This document shows, in pieces, positions 21,080 through 31,225 of a DNA stretch of 64,000 nucleotides (position 1 is its first letter; every line of letters begins with the position of its first letter). The notes beneath the pieces were generated by a model, which saw nothing but the letters and a program-made list of their open reading frames with translations, did not search any database and had not been told where the DNA came from. Origin of the DNA: Grimontia sedimenti (GTDB taxonomy: Bacteria > Pseudomonadota > Gammaproteobacteria > Enterobacterales > Vibrionaceae). The stretch is from positions 108,322 through 172,321 of the forward strand of contig NZ_JAALDL010000012.1 of the NCBI RefSeq assembly GCF_011045095.1, written 5' to 3'. The translations under genes and the position numbers were made by a program.

Positions 21080-22407
21080 CACTTCGCCGTAAACTGCTTT
21101 TCTTTCCCGCCTTGGCTGTCGGTATCGCGGTGCTTTTCATTGCGATAAGCAGCAGACCTGATGTGCCTGTTAAGCCCGCGCAGTCTAAAGCACGGGCAGT
21201 GGATGTCATCACCTTGCAGCAATCTGATATCGCCCCTGTGGTCACAGGTTTCGGCCGTGTCACGCCGAAGCTCACCTGGCAGGCTATTGCAGAAGTGAAC
21301 GGCAAAGTGATTTACCGCAATCCTGCTTTGGAAAAAGGACGAGTGCTGCCTTCAGGTACTGAGCTTTTGCGCATCGACCCGACTGACTATCAACTGGCGG
21401 TTGCACAGGCTCAGGCAGACGTCAGTGTTAGGGAAGCGCGTTTGGCGAAACTGGAGTTGGATGAATCCAATCTGAAAACCACGCTGGCGATAGAGAAGCG
21501 AAGACTGGCGTTAAGCCGAGACGAACTGACCCGTCAAAAGAACCTGCGCCAGAAAGGGTTAACCTCTCAGTCAGACTTAGATAATGAACAGCAAGCTTTC
21601 CTTTCTCAGCAAACTCGTGTTCAGGACCTGGAGGCTCAGCTAAAAGTTCTGCCGGACGAAAAACGTATTACCGAGGCGGAACTTGAAGCAAGCAATTTGG
21701 CCCTTGAGCAGGCACAGCGAAATCTCGATAAAACCCAAATCGTTTTGCCCGTCGACAGCCGTATTGCGGAAGTAAACATCGAACGTGATCAGGTTGTTAC
21801 GCCGCAGCAAGTAATGGTGATTGCCCATGGACTTGGTGCGGTAGAGGTGGATGCGCAGGTCTCCATTCATGACATGCAGACCGTTTTCGACACCTTAAAC
21901 GGCGAGCAAAACGAGGGTTTTGCCGAGAAACTGCATCAGCTTAACGCGAGTGTGAACCTTTCCAGCGGGAGCTTTAAAGAGGAATGGCCTGCCAAGGTGG
22001 CGCGTCTCAGTGATACGGTCAGCCTGAATCAGGCGACGGTCGGCGTTATCCTCGAAATTGCACTGGGCGAAGAGCAAACCCAAGGGATTGCTGCCCAGCC
22101 AAGCCTGGTGAATGGCATGTTTGTTAAAGCGACGATTGAAGGAAAACCCGTTTCCCACTGGGTGATCCCAGAGCGTGCCCTTCGTGGCGACAAGATCTAC
22201 CTGATGGAAGACGGTGTGTTGAAAGTGATGCCGGTTACCATTTTGTTCAGGCGCGGAGAGAGCGTTGCGATCGCTGGGGAGCTGAAAGCGGGTCAGCAGT
22301 TGGTGCTGAACGATCTTCTACCCGCCGTGCCAGGAATGGAACTTCGCGCGGTGACCCTAAACGGTGACGTGATAGAAAACAATGCGGTGAGCGGGGAGGC
22401 ATCATGA
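21076..22407 (+). CDS. RND efflux periplasmic adaptor (HlyD/MFP family)
   Basis: 443 residues. N-terminal membrane anchor (LLFFPALAVGIAVLFIAISS), lipoyl/barrel-sandwich halves (VNGKVIYRNPALEKGRVLPSG ... VDSRIAEVNIERDQVV) around a long coiled-coil hairpin (about residues 110-225), then beta-barrel and membrane-proximal domains. Links the inner-membrane RND pump to an outer-membrane channel; no outer-membrane gene is next to it, so a TolC-like protein encoded elsewhere is inferred. Overlaps neighbours by 4 nt on both sides. Confidence 0.92.
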   Translation: MTLRRKLLFFPALAVGIAVLFIAISSRPDVPVKPAQSKARAVDVITLQQSDIAPVVTGFGRVTPKLTWQAIAEVNGKVIYRNPALEKGRVLPSGTELLRIDPTDYQLAVAQAQADVSVREARLAKLELDESNLKTTLAIEKRRLALSRDELTRQKNLRQKGLTSQSDLDNEQQAFLSQQTRVQDLEAQLKVLPDEKRITEAELEASNLALEQAQRNLDKTQIVLPVDSRIAEVNIERDQVVTPQQVMVIAHGLGAVEVDAQVSIHDMQTVFDTLNGEQNEGFAEKLHQLNASVNLSSGSFKEEWPAKVARLSDTVSLNQATVGVILEIALGEEQTQGIAAQPSLVNGMFVKATIEGKPVSHWVIPERALRGDKIYLMEDGVLKVMPVTILFRRGESVAIAGELKAGQQLVLNDLLPAVPGMELRAVTLNGDVIENNAVSGEAS

Positions 22408-25400
22408 TCCGTTTTTTCGCCCGCCACCCGACTGCCGCTAACTTGCTGATGCTAACGTTGATCCTTCTTGGATTAACGTCACTGCCACAACTCAAGCGCG
22501 AAACCTTTCCTGAATTTGCGCCGCCTTTTATTCTCGCCACGGTAGTGTATCCCGGCGCCAGCCCGGAGCAGGTAGAGCAAAACATCTGTCTGTTGATGGA
22601 AGACGCGGTAGACGGTCTTTCCAACATCGTTGAAACCCGCTGTGAGGCAGTGGAAGGTTCGGCGGGGTTAGTGGTGAAGCTCGATGCCCAAGCTGATATC
22701 TCCCGCATGCTGGTGGACATCCAAACCCAAATCAATGCCATCAACAACTTCCCGAGCGATATTGAGCCGCCAGTGGTGCGTGAGCTTGATTGGAATGAAC
22801 CGGTGGTAGATGTAGCGATTGCTGCTGATACCGATTGGGTGGGGCTCAAAGCCTACGCAGAGGATCTCAAACAGGCACTTAAACGTGATTACGATGTCCC
22901 CTTGGTCAGTGTGGCGGGCTTCTCGGGCAAGCAAATCCGCATCGAAGTGCGAGAGAGTGCACTTCGCCAGCTAGGGTTAAGTGTTTCTGATATTGCCGCT
23001 CAGGTCAGTGCGCAGAACATTAACCTCCCTAGCGGTAACGTTGAGCTTGATAACAAGAGCCTGCTGATACGCTTTGACGAAAGACGGATTGCCGCTGACA
23101 CATTGGGGCAAATCGTGGTTGCCGCAGACAGCGACGGCGGCGTGATTCGTCTGCAGGATATCGCCACTCTGACCGAGCGCTTTGAGCTGGATGAACAGCA
23201 GGTGTGGTTTGATGGCAAACCTTCGGCGCTGCTTAAAATCAGCAAAAACAAAGCTGACGATGCCCTTCGCATTAAAGAAAAAGTCGCGCAGTTTGTTGAT
23301 GACGAACGGACCCGTACCCCAAATGGCGTGACGCTCAACCTTACCAACGATTTCTCGTCGCTGCTTTGGGATCGCCTGACCATGATGACCCGCAATGCCT
23401 GGCAAGGGGTGATCCTGGTATTTGGCGTGATGTGGATGTTCTTTTCGCTGCGCTATTCATTCTGGGTAGCAGCAGGCTTGCCCGTTGCCTTCCTCGGCAG
23501 CTTCTTTTTGATGGCGCAACTTGGGCTTTCCATCAACATCATGTCGCTGGTCGCACTCTTAATGGCTATCGGTATCATGATGGATGACGCCATTGTGATA
23601 TCCGAATCCATCGCCTCACATATCGATCGGGGGCAAAAACTTGAAGATGCCGTGGTCAACGGGGTCAAGAAGGTACTTCCCGGCGTGGTGTCTTCTTATC
23701 TCACGACGGTGTGTATATTCGGGAGTCTGATCTTCTTGCAAGGGGAAATGGGAGCGGTGCTCCGGGTGGTGCCTATGGTGTTGATCCTGGTGCTCACACT
23801 CAGTCTTGTCGAAGCCTTCCTTATTCTGCCGCATCACTTGCAGCATTCACTGGCGAAAGCCAAAGCGCCAAAGCCAGATTTGGCTTTTAAACGCATCTTT
23901 CTCGAGAAGTTTGAAGCTTTCCGCGCAGGCAAACTGGCGGAGTTGGTCACCAGTGCCGTGAAATGGCGTTATCCCTTTGTGGGAGGGGTGATAGCCATGC
24001 TTTTGATTTCAGTTTCACTGCTGGCATCCGGTCAACTGCGGTTTGTCGGCTTTCCCGAGCTCGATGGGGATATTGCGGAGGCCCGCGTCATTTTGCCCCC
24101 CGGCTCATCACTGGCGCAAACTGAGGCTGTCGTCTCAACACTGGTTGCCTCAGCCAAACGAGTGGGTGAGCGATTAAGTGAAGAAAATGAAAATGGTCAG
24201 CCTTTGGTGGAGCACATCACCGAGCAATTCAACTTCAACGCCGATGCCGATGAGAGTGGTCAGCATATTGCAACGGTGAGGCTTGATTTGTTGAGTGCGG
24301 AGATCCGCAACACCTTGATTGATGACTTCATCTCAGATTGGGAAAAAGAAACCGGCGTGCTGACCGATCCTATTTCGATGGTGTTCAAGCAGCCCGCGTT
24401 TGGACCGGGTGGACGCGACTTTGATATCCGCTTGCAACATGACGATTTGAACGAGTTGAAACAAGCCTCGGTCGCCATCCAGCAGTTTATCAGCCAGTTT
24501 CAGGGCGTATCAGGGGTGCTCGATGACATGCGCCCCGGTAAAGAAGAAGTGAAAGTGACGCTGCGTCCCGGTGCGGAAGCCTTTGGCATCAACGGCCAGT
24601 TAATTGCCCGTCAGCTTCGCGCCGCGTACTTTGGTCAAACGGCAGATGAAATTCAGGTTGGCCCTGAAAGCATTGAGATAGATGTACGCCTCGACAGTGA
24701 TGATGCCGCCAGCCTTCAAAGCTTTGCCAACTTCCCGATTGTGTTGCCGGATGGCAGTCAGGTGCCGCTTTCTACCGCCGCAGAGCTCAATTATCAACGT
24801 AACTTCGTGCGTATCCAGCGCATTGATGGCATGCGAACGCTGAGTGTTTATGGCGATGTGGTGCAAAGCCAGGTCAGTATCGGTGATGTGTTGGCGCAAT
24901 TAAAACGCGATGTGATCCCAGGGCTGGAAACGAAGTATCCGGGGCTACGCGTGTTGTTTGAAGGCCAGAGTCAGGACTCTGCGGAAACTGGCCGCTCCAT
25001 GGGGATTGGCTTTGCTCTGGGATTGTTCGGTATCTTCGTGATCCTGAGTTATCAATTCCGCAGCTATCTCGAGCCCTTTGTGGTCTTGATTGCCATTCCA
25101 CTTGCCTTAATTGGTGTGCTGTGGGGGCATTGGCTGCTGGGGCATCCGCTCAGTATGCCAAGCCTGATGGGGTTCGTTTCGCTGGCAGGAGTGGTGGTGA
25201 ATGACTCCATCTTGCTGGTGCAATATATCCGTCACCACTTGGATGAAGAAGAAGATATTTATGATGCCGTGGTGCGTGCCAGTCAGGAACGTTTCCGCGC
25301 TGTCTTTCTGACGTCGTTGACCACGGCGGCAGGCTTGTTGCCGCTTTTGTTGGAAACCAGTTTGCAGGCTCAGGTAGTGAAACCCTTGGTGATTTCCATC

Positions 25401-25520
25401 GTGTTCGGGATTTTCACATCGACACTGCTGGTGCTGTTTATGATCCCGGCTGCGTACGCCATATTGGCGGACTTCGGCAAAGTGAAAAAGCACGAGTCTC
25501 TGCACGGAGATTTTGCTTAA
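22404..25520 (+). CDS. RND efflux transporter permease (AcrB/MMPL-type HAE-RND)
   Basis: 1038 residues with the RND duplication: TM1, porter domain, TM2-6, second TM7, porter domain, TM8-12. Conserved features: ATVVYPGASPEQVEQ, the TM4 proton-relay segment LLMAIGIMMDDAIVISE (DD motif) and GVVVNDSILLVQYI in TM10. Substrate (drug, bile salt, lipid) cannot be deduced. Third gene of the TetR-adaptor-pump operon. Confidence 0.94.
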   Translation: MIRFFARHPTAANLLMLTLILLGLTSLPQLKRETFPEFAPPFILATVVYPGASPEQVEQNICLLMEDAVDGLSNIVETRCEAVEGSAGLVVKLDAQADISRMLVDIQTQINAINNFPSDIEPPVVRELDWNEPVVDVAIAADTDWVGLKAYAEDLKQALKRDYDVPLVSVAGFSGKQIRIEVRESALRQLGLSVSDIAAQVSAQNINLPSGNVELDNKSLLIRFDERRIAADTLGQIVVAADSDGGVIRLQDIATLTERFELDEQQVWFDGKPSALLKISKNKADDALRIKEKVAQFVDDERTRTPNGVTLNLTNDFSSLLWDRLTMMTRNAWQGVILVFGVMWMFFSLRYSFWVAAGLPVAFLGSFFLMAQLGLSINIMSLVALLMAIGIMMDDAIVISESIASHIDRGQKLEDAVVNGVKKVLPGVVSSYLTTVCIFGSLIFLQGEMGAVLRVVPMVLILVLTLSLVEAFLILPHHLQHSLAKAKAPKPDLAFKRIFLEKFEAFRAGKLAELVTSAVKWRYPFVGGVIAMLLISVSLLASGQLRFVGFPELDGDIAEARVILPPGSSLAQTEAVVSTLVASAKRVGERLSEENENGQPLVEHITEQFNFNADADESGQHIATVRLDLLSAEIRNTLIDDFISDWEKETGVLTDPISMVFKQPAFGPGGRDFDIRLQHDDLNELKQASVAIQQFISQFQGVSGVLDDMRPGKEEVKVTLRPGAEAFGINGQLIARQLRAAYFGQTADEIQVGPESIEIDVRLDSDDAASLQSFANFPIVLPDGSQVPLSTAAELNYQRNFVRIQRIDGMRTLSVYGDVVQSQVSIGDVLAQLKRDVIPGLETKYPGLRVLFEGQSQDSAETGRSMGIGFALGLFGIFVILSYQFRSYLEPFVVLIAIPLALIGVLWGHWLLGHPLSMPSLMGFVSLAGVVVNDSILLVQYIRHHLDEEEDIYDAVVRASQERFRAVFLTSLTTAAGLLPLLLETSLQAQVVKPLVISIVFGIFTSTLLVLFMIPAAYAILADFGKVKKHESLHGDFA

Positions 25521-25609
25521 AAGTTCATCAACTCGTCTGCAAAGCGTCACGGAATTGTCATTCCCGATTCCTAATCTGAAACGGTAACGTGAAGAATTGG
25601 AGCTGATGA

Positions 25610-26116
25610 ATGCGGAGCCTCGTCGCTATTCAAAGGGTGGACAATGCCGTGTCCACCCTTTGTCTTAATCACCGTTTCAGTGCAGATATCGCACGGATTT
25701 TCCGTTGGGTCTCTAAAAGTGGAGACGGTCACCTTTATGCGGCGATAGGCGTATTGCTTGCGCTTTTTGGCGGTATGCAGGGTCTACACTTCCTGATCGT
25801 CGGTCTGATGGCGTTTGCCATAGAAGTCCCCCTTTTTATATGGCTGAAAAGACGTTTCCGCCGAGCAAGACCACAACACCTTCCAGCATTTATTACGCCG
25901 TCTGATCTCTACAGTATGCCTTCCGGACACACGGCGGCAGCGTTTGTGATGGCGGCATTGCTGAGTCACTTCTATCCCGAATTCAGCCATGTCTACTGGG
26001 GATGGGCTGCTGCGATTGGCGCTTCCCGTGTATTGCTTGGTGTTCACTTCATTACCGATGTTATCGTCGGTGCCTTGCTTGGATTGGCCTGCGCGTCATT
26101 AGCTTTGATGGCCTGA
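25610..26116 (+). CDS. PAP2-superfamily membrane phosphatase
   Basis: 168 residues, about four TM helices. The three PAP2 motifs are complete: KRRFRRARP (K-x6-RP), YSMPSGHTAA (PSGH) and GASRVLLGVHFITD (SR-x5-H-x3-D). Lipid or undecaprenyl pyrophosphate phosphatase activity is the family expectation. GGAG lies 8 nt before the ATG. 28 nt upstream of the glycosyltransferase gene, likely co-transcribed. Confidence 0.88.
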   Translation: MRSLVAIQRVDNAVSTLCLNHRFSADIARIFRWVSKSGDGHLYAAIGVLLALFGGMQGLHFLIVGLMAFAIEVPLFIWLKRRFRRARPQHLPAFITPSDLYSMPSGHTAAAFVMAALLSHFYPEFSHVYWGWAAAIGASRVLLGVHFITDVIVGALLGLACASLALMA

Positions 26117-26144
26117 CTAGCGGAAAATAACAACGAGAACCTAC

Positions 26145-27281
26145 ATGAAAATACTTTATGGCGTACAAGGTACGGGGAATGGGCACATTTCCCGTGCACG
26201 TGCGATGGCAGACGCTTTTTCCAATCTGCCACATGTTGAGGTGAAGTTCCTGTTCTCTGGCCGTCCGGCATCGGAGTATTTTGATATGGACGTGTTCGGG
26301 GAGTATGAAGTGCGTCGCGGGCTCACCTTTGTCAGTGAGGCGGGGAAAGTCAGCATGCTGAAAACCGCGTTGAACAACAGTTTGGTGTCGTTTGTCCGCG
26401 AAGTGCGCGAGTTGGATGTGTCGGGCTATGATCTGGTGGTTTCTGACTTTGAGCCGGTTTCGGCACATGCTGCCAGACGACAAGGCGTGCCGACGGTGTC
26501 CGTCAGTCACCAGTCCGCGTTTGCCTTCGACGTGCCGAAGCAGGGGCAATCCCTGCTGGATAAATTCATCATGCATTACTTTGCGCCGACAGAGACGAAA
26601 ATCGGCTTGCACTGGTACCACTTCAATCAGCCAATCTTACCGCCGATCATTGATCTTAAAACGGTGGAACCCACTAGAAATGGCACCATTTTGACGTATC
26701 TTCCGTTTGAAAATCTGGAAGAGGTTGTTCGGGTGCTACAACATTTTCCGCAGCGGTTTATCTGTTTCCATCCTGCATGTCAGGAAGCGCGGATTGATGA
26801 GAACGTTGATATCCGGCCACTAAGTAAAACGGTTTTCCATCAGGCTTTGGCGAACTGCAATGGCGTGATAGCCAATGGTGGGTTTGAACTGCCTTCAGAA
26901 GCACTGTTGCTGGGTAAGAAGCTGTTGCTCAAACCGCTCAATGGTCAGTTTGAACAACAAAGTAATGTGTCCACTTTGGATACCCTAGGGCTGTCAAGCA
27001 CGATGGAGTCTTTGGATGTCGGCACCATTCGCGAGTGGCTTGAGCAGTCCGAGAGCAGCCGGGTGAAATATCCGTCGGTGGCAACAGAGTTGGCAACTTG
27101 GCTGGGAAAAGGGGATCTCAGTACCTTTTCGTCGCTGCGTGAATCCTTGTGGTCGCAAGTGTCTTTTCCTGAGCATGTGACCGATCTTTTGTCAGATTTT
27201 TGGCCACAAAAGACCCGAAAGCGTGCCATGTTCAGCATGAGGCTGCCATCGCAAGCAAATAAAAGTCTTCGACAGCATTGA
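26145..27281 (+). CDS. MJ1255/VC2487-type glycosyltransferase-like protein
   Basis: 378 residues. Starts MKILYGVQGTGNGHISRARA, the GT-B N-terminal glycine loop with GHxxR as in MurG-like enzymes; the C-terminal half has CNGVIANGGFELPSEALLLGKK, the UDP-sugar-binding GGFxxxxEAL type motif. I recognise it as the family named after MJ1255 and V. cholerae VC2487, consistent with the leuA...leuO neighbourhood. Substrate unknown. Followed by a strong terminator. Confidence 0.8.
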   Translation: MKILYGVQGTGNGHISRARAMADAFSNLPHVEVKFLFSGRPASEYFDMDVFGEYEVRRGLTFVSEAGKVSMLKTALNNSLVSFVREVRELDVSGYDLVVSDFEPVSAHAARRQGVPTVSVSHQSAFAFDVPKQGQSLLDKFIMHYFAPTETKIGLHWYHFNQPILPPIIDLKTVEPTRNGTILTYLPFENLEEVVRVLQHFPQRFICFHPACQEARIDENVDIRPLSKTVFHQALANCNGVIANGGFELPSEALLLGKKLLLKPLNGQFEQQSNVSTLDTLGLSSTMESLDVGTIREWLEQSESSRVKYPSVATELATWLGKGDLSTFSSLRESLWSQVSFPEHVTDLLSDFWPQKTRKRAMFSMRLPSQANKSLRQH

Positions 27282-27331
27282 TGAAATGAATGTGTAACTA
27301 ACAAGACTATAAGTCTGCATTTTTAGATCTA

Positions 27332-27357
27332 AGAGGCTGATTATCAGCCTCTTTTTT
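27332..27357 (+). terminator. Terminator after the glycosyltransferase
   Basis: AGAGGCTGATTATCAGCCTCTTTTTT, stem of 9-10 bp plus T run. Confidence 0.88.
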
Positions 27358-27615
27358 GTTGGTGTTTTAGGTTTTTCATATTTTCCATGGACATGATTTT
27401 ATAACAATTTACTGGGGCGCATTTATCTCACCATGTTACTAAGTTGGTGCCTTGGTTAGCGTGTGTTCAGTTGCGCTCATTAAGCTGGGGCATGAGCAGG
27501 CAACGTTGCCTTACTGATAGCTGTCGACCTTACTCAAACTCAAATTTCCTTTTCGGGTCGATCGGTAAATACGGCGACGGATGCTTTCCATTTACTCTTG
27601 CTTTAGGGTTTTGCT

Positions 27616-28563
27616 ATGACGCAGAAAGAGTCGGTTAATAATTTTGAAAACCGTACGGATACGACGTTAAGAAGTGTGGATCTCAACCTCATCACAGTGT
27701 TTGATGCCGTGATGCAGGAACAGAACATTACGCGCGCCGCACAGAGTCTGGGCATGTCACAACCTGCAGTGAGTAATGCAGTGTCACGCCTGAAAGTCAT
27801 GTTCAATGATGAACTGTTTGTGCGTAACGGTCGTGGTATCAAACCTACGCAACGTGCGCGCCAACTGTTTGGCCCTATCCGTCAGGCGATTCAGCTGATC
27901 AAGAACGAACTGCCAACGTCAGTGTTCATTCCTGAAACCAGCAACCGTACCTTCCGTCTGGCGATTTGCAGCCCATCGGACATGCGTTTTGTTCCGCAAA
28001 TCCTGAACACCATTTCTTCCGTGGCGCCAAGTGTGAAGGTTCAGGTGGAAACAGAATTTGACCGCGATATTTCGCGCAAGCTGCGTTACCAGGAAGTGGA
28101 CTTTGTGATTGATTACCTGCACTTCAATGAGTCAGGTTTCAGCAGCACAGAAATGTTCAACGATGAGCTGGTGGTTGTGGCGAGCAAAAACCACCCGCGT
28201 CTTAGCGACAGTATTACTGCCAAAGAGCTGACCAGCGAAGCGCATGCGGTATTGAAACATAACGGGGAAATGCAGGGTTATGCAGAAGCGTTATACCGAG
28301 ATGGTCGTTATCGTGAAGCTTATCAGGGCGTAAGTCTGAGCAATATCTTGTATGTGGTCAGCCAATCGCAACTGGTGGCTGTGGCCCCACGCTGGATGGT
28401 GGAAGCGGGTCATCATCGTGATAACCTGAAAATGCTGCCACTGCCGCTGGAGAACAACCGTATCAGCGGTTACCTGAGCTGGCACGCTTCTGCAGAGAAA
28501 GACAAAGGGCACCTTTGGATGCGCGATCAACTGCTGTCTATCTGCGGTAATTCGCTGGTATAA
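27616..28563 (+). CDS. leuO: LysR-type regulator LeuO
   Basis: 315 residues. Global regulator/H-NS antagonist. N-terminal winged HTH (NITRAAQSLGMSQPAVSNAVSRLK, about residues 38-62) preceded by the LeuO-typical RSVDLNLITVFDAVMQEQN; the C-terminal LysR effector domain (RTFRLAICSPSDMRFVPQIL) follows. The location between leu genes and ilvIH matches known Vibrio and enteric order. The 258-bp upstream gap is AT-rich with no clear ORF; an H-NS/LeuO-controlled promoter is likely there. Confidence 0.93.
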   Translation: MTQKESVNNFENRTDTTLRSVDLNLITVFDAVMQEQNITRAAQSLGMSQPAVSNAVSRLKVMFNDELFVRNGRGIKPTQRARQLFGPIRQAIQLIKNELPTSVFIPETSNRTFRLAICSPSDMRFVPQILNTISSVAPSVKVQVETEFDRDISRKLRYQEVDFVIDYLHFNESGFSSTEMFNDELVVVASKNHPRLSDSITAKELTSEAHAVLKHNGEMQGYAEALYRDGRYREAYQGVSLSNILYVVSQSQLVAVAPRWMVEAGHHRDNLKMLPLPLENNRISGYLSWHASAEKDKGHLWMRDQLLSICGNSLV

Positions 28564-28593
28564 ACCGCGTAAAAAACACTCAGAATATTGACG

Positions 28594-28619
28594 AAAAACC
28601 GGCTTATGTCGGTTTTTTT
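28594..28619 (+). terminator. leuO terminator
   Basis: AAAACCGGC-TTAT-GTCGGTTTTTTT, 31 nt past the stop. Confidence 0.8.
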
Positions 28620-28906
28620 GTGCCTGTTATTTCCCTTCGAATCACGCTTTCAGGGGCGACAGACCCTATTGATTACAGCCTGTTACAACTTTTCTGAAAG
28701 TTGAGAGAACAAGTGTACTCTGAAATGAACAGTGTTCGTCAAAATCATTGCCTAGATTTTAACCGCTTTGGCTGCGCTTTTTCTTGTAATTGATGGGGGA
28801 GTCATTACACTGCTGCCTGAGTTTTAGCTTACAAGTGTTAGCTAATTTTTGTCGTCGTCCCAACATGCATTCTAAAGGGACGCACCACGTGCTGAGAGAG
28901 AATTAA

Positions 28907-30703
28907 ATGGCGCTGGAACTTCATATCGTTAACCGAATTCGCGAGCAGGTAAAAGCTCAAGGCGAAAAAGTCGCACTGCGTTTCCAGCAAGGAAATACCT
29001 GGGGCGAAATGAGCTGGCGTCAGTTCGGAGAGCGTATTGATGCAGCTTCAAAAGCGATGCTGGTTTCAGGCCTCGCTGTGCAGGACAAAATCGGCATTTT
29101 TGCCAACAACTGTGCGGAATGGAGTATTGCGGATATTGCCGCACTTCAGGTGCGCTGCGTGCCAGTGCCAATTTATCCAACCAACACTGCGGATCAGGCT
29201 GCGTACATTCTGCGCGATGCCGGTGTGCGTATTCTGTTTGTTGGCGACCAATCGCAGGCAGATGCCGCGATGTCAATTGCAGCAAGCTGCCCAGCGTTGG
29301 AAAAGATTGTCAGCTTTGCTGATAACGTCGATTTTGCCGGCAATGAAATGGGCCAAAGCTGGGAAGCATTCCTGCAAACAGCCAATGATAATGTCGAGCA
29401 GGAAATGCAGACGCGTATTACAGACGCTTCAATGAGCGATCTGATGACATTGATTTACACCTCAGGCACCACGGGCGAGCCAAAAGGCGTGATGCTGGAT
29501 TACGCCAATGTCGCGGCACAGATTGAAAGCCACGATAAGGTGTTGGGGATCAGTGAGAACGAAGTATCACTGGCATTCCTGCCGCTGTCTCACGTGTTTG
29601 AGCGTTGCTGGAGCTTTTACGTTCTGCACCACGGTGCGACTAATTGCTATCTGTCTAACACCAATGCCATCCGCGAAGCGTTGCAGGAAGTTAAACCAAC
29701 CGTGATGTGTGCGGTTCCGCGCTTCTACGAGAAAATCTACAGCGCCGTTCACGAGAAAGTGGCGACAGCGAGTCCGGTGAAAAAGGGTATGTTCCGCGCC
29801 GCGGTATATATCGGCAACCTGATGGCGGAAATTACCCGTAAAGGCAAGAAACCAGCGCCGTGGCTGAAAAGCGCTCACCGCATGGCAGACAAGCTGGTGC
29901 TCAGCAAGCTGCGCCAACTGCTGGGTGGCAATATCACCATGATGCCGTGTGGCGGTGCAAAACTGGAGCCGACTATTGGACGCTTCTTCCATGCCATTGG
30001 GGTGAACGTGAAGCTGGGTTACGGCATGACCGAAACCACCGCCACCATCTCTTGCTGGGACAGCGGTAGCTTTGACCCGGATTCTATCGGTATGCCAATG
30101 CCGAATGCAGAAGTGAAGATTGGCCAGAACAACGAAATTCTGGTGCGCGGCCCAATGGTGATGCGCGGCTACTACAATAAGGCCAAAGAAACGGCAGAAA
30201 CCTTCACATCTGATGGTTTCCTGAAAACCGGTGATGCAGGCCATATTGATGCGCAGGGTAACCTGTTTATCACTGACCGCATCAAAGAGCTGATGAAAAC
30301 CTCTGGGGGTAAATACATTGCCCCACAGGTCATCGAAGGCAAGCTGGGTAAAGACCACTTTATCGAGCAAATCGCTGTTGTGGCTGACGCGCGCCATTTT
30401 GTGTCTGCGCTGATTGTGCCTTGTTTTGAATCACTTGAAAGCTGGGCGAAAGAGCTGAACATCAAATATCATGATCGCATGGAGCTGATTAAGCACAGCG
30501 AAGTGGTGGAAATGTTCGAAAAACGCGTCGAAGAGCTGCAAAAAGAGCTGGCGAAGTTTGAGCAGGTGAAGAAGTTCACCTTACTGCCTTCTGAGTTCTC
30601 TATGGCACAAGGCGAATTGACACCTACGCTGAAGCTACGCCGTAAGGTGATCCTCGAGCGTTATAAGAAACAAATCGAAGCCATGTACAAGAAGCGCAGC
30701 TGA
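28907..30703 (+). CDS. Long-chain fatty acid-CoA ligase (AMP-forming)
   Basis: 598 residues. Adenylate-forming enzyme activating long-chain fatty acids. P-loop [13 protein letters not shown] (about 182-194), A5 motif [16 protein letters not shown]7/A8 [30 protein letters not shown] and the C-terminal lysine ([11 protein letters not shown]). It belongs to the FadD15-like 600-residue group, not the FadD of E. coli, so no symbol is given. Between leuO and ilvI as in V. cholerae. The 287-bp upstream gap shows no further gene. Confidence 0.9.
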   Translation: MALELHIVNRIREQVKAQGEKVALRFQQGNTWGEMSWRQFGERIDAASKAMLVSGLAVQDKIGIFANNCAEWSIADIAALQVRCVPVPIYPTNTADQAAYILRDAGVRILFVGDQSQADAAMSIAASCPALEKIVSFADNVDFAGNEMGQSWEAFLQTANDNVEQEMQTRITDASMSDLMTLIYTSGTTGEPKGVMLDYANVAAQIESHDKVLGISENEVSLAFLPLSHVFERCWSFYVLHHGATNCYLSNTNAIREALQEVKPTVMCAVPRFYEKIYSAVHEKVATASPVKKGMFRAAVYIGNLMAEITRKGKKPAPWLKSAHRMADKLVLSKLRQLLGGNITMMPCGGAKLEPTIGRFFHAIGVNVKLGYGMTETTATISCWDSGSFDPDSIGMPMPNAEVKIGQNNEILVRGPMVMRGYYNKAKETAETFTSDGFLKTGDAGHIDAQGNLFITDRIKELMKTSGGKYIAPQVIEGKLGKDHFIEQIAVVADARHFVSALIVPCFESLESWAKELNIKYHDRMELIKHSEVVEMFEKRVEELQKELAKFEQVKKFTLLPSEFSMAQGELTPTLKLRRKVILERYKKQIEAMYKKRS

Positions 30704-30719
30704 TCCTGATTGGATTGAG

Positions 30720-30746
30720 AAGCCCGGCCACTGAGCCGGGTTTTTT
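30720..30746 (+). terminator. Terminator of the acyl-CoA ligase gene
   Basis: AAGCCCGGC-CACTGA-GCCGGGTTTTTT. Confidence 0.88.
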
Positions 30747-31225
30747 ATTGCTGCCTTCCCCAAATTCCCGCAAGGAAAGTGGCGTTAAAGTGTCCTTAAC
30801 GTGCTACTTCCCAGAAAATCTGTCGGTAACAGCCAAAAACATACTTTTGTCATACGCTGAAACACCCATCTTCTGAACAGTAAATATTGTCAATGAGTGG
30901 GTTTTTAGCAGTGAATGCTGATTGAGATGGCTCGGGTAGAGTCTTTAGTGATGAAACTTTACCCAATCAGAGTATTAATGGGAATCTGAGTTAACCAATA
31001 GACATATTTGCTAACAAAGCGTTAAAGTTGACAGTGCTTTAACCGTAGTGAGCAACTGGCGTCAGCCAGTCCAAAAAAGCGGGAAAAGTGGAAGCTTTTT
31101 TGATTCTTGTTACGACCGGAATCAAAAGCATAGCTGGCATGGATTGGCGGCAAACAGGTAGTCACGCCGACATCCATCTCTAGGCTACAAATAAGTCCTA
31201 AACTATGCATACATGGAGGCATATA
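30747..31225 (+). promoter_or_regulatory. ilvIH upstream/leader region with tandem hairpins
   Basis: 479 bp without a credible gene. Near 31055-31070 there is a small hairpin ACTGGC-GTCA-GCCAGT, followed at 31073-31101 by AAAAAAGC...GCTTTTTT (8-bp arms, 13-nt loop), resembling a weak intrinsic terminator 125 nt before ilvI. No Leu/Ile/Val-rich leader ORF was found. In enterics this region binds Lrp; the AT-rich stretch 30800-31020 would suit that. Confidence 0.4.
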
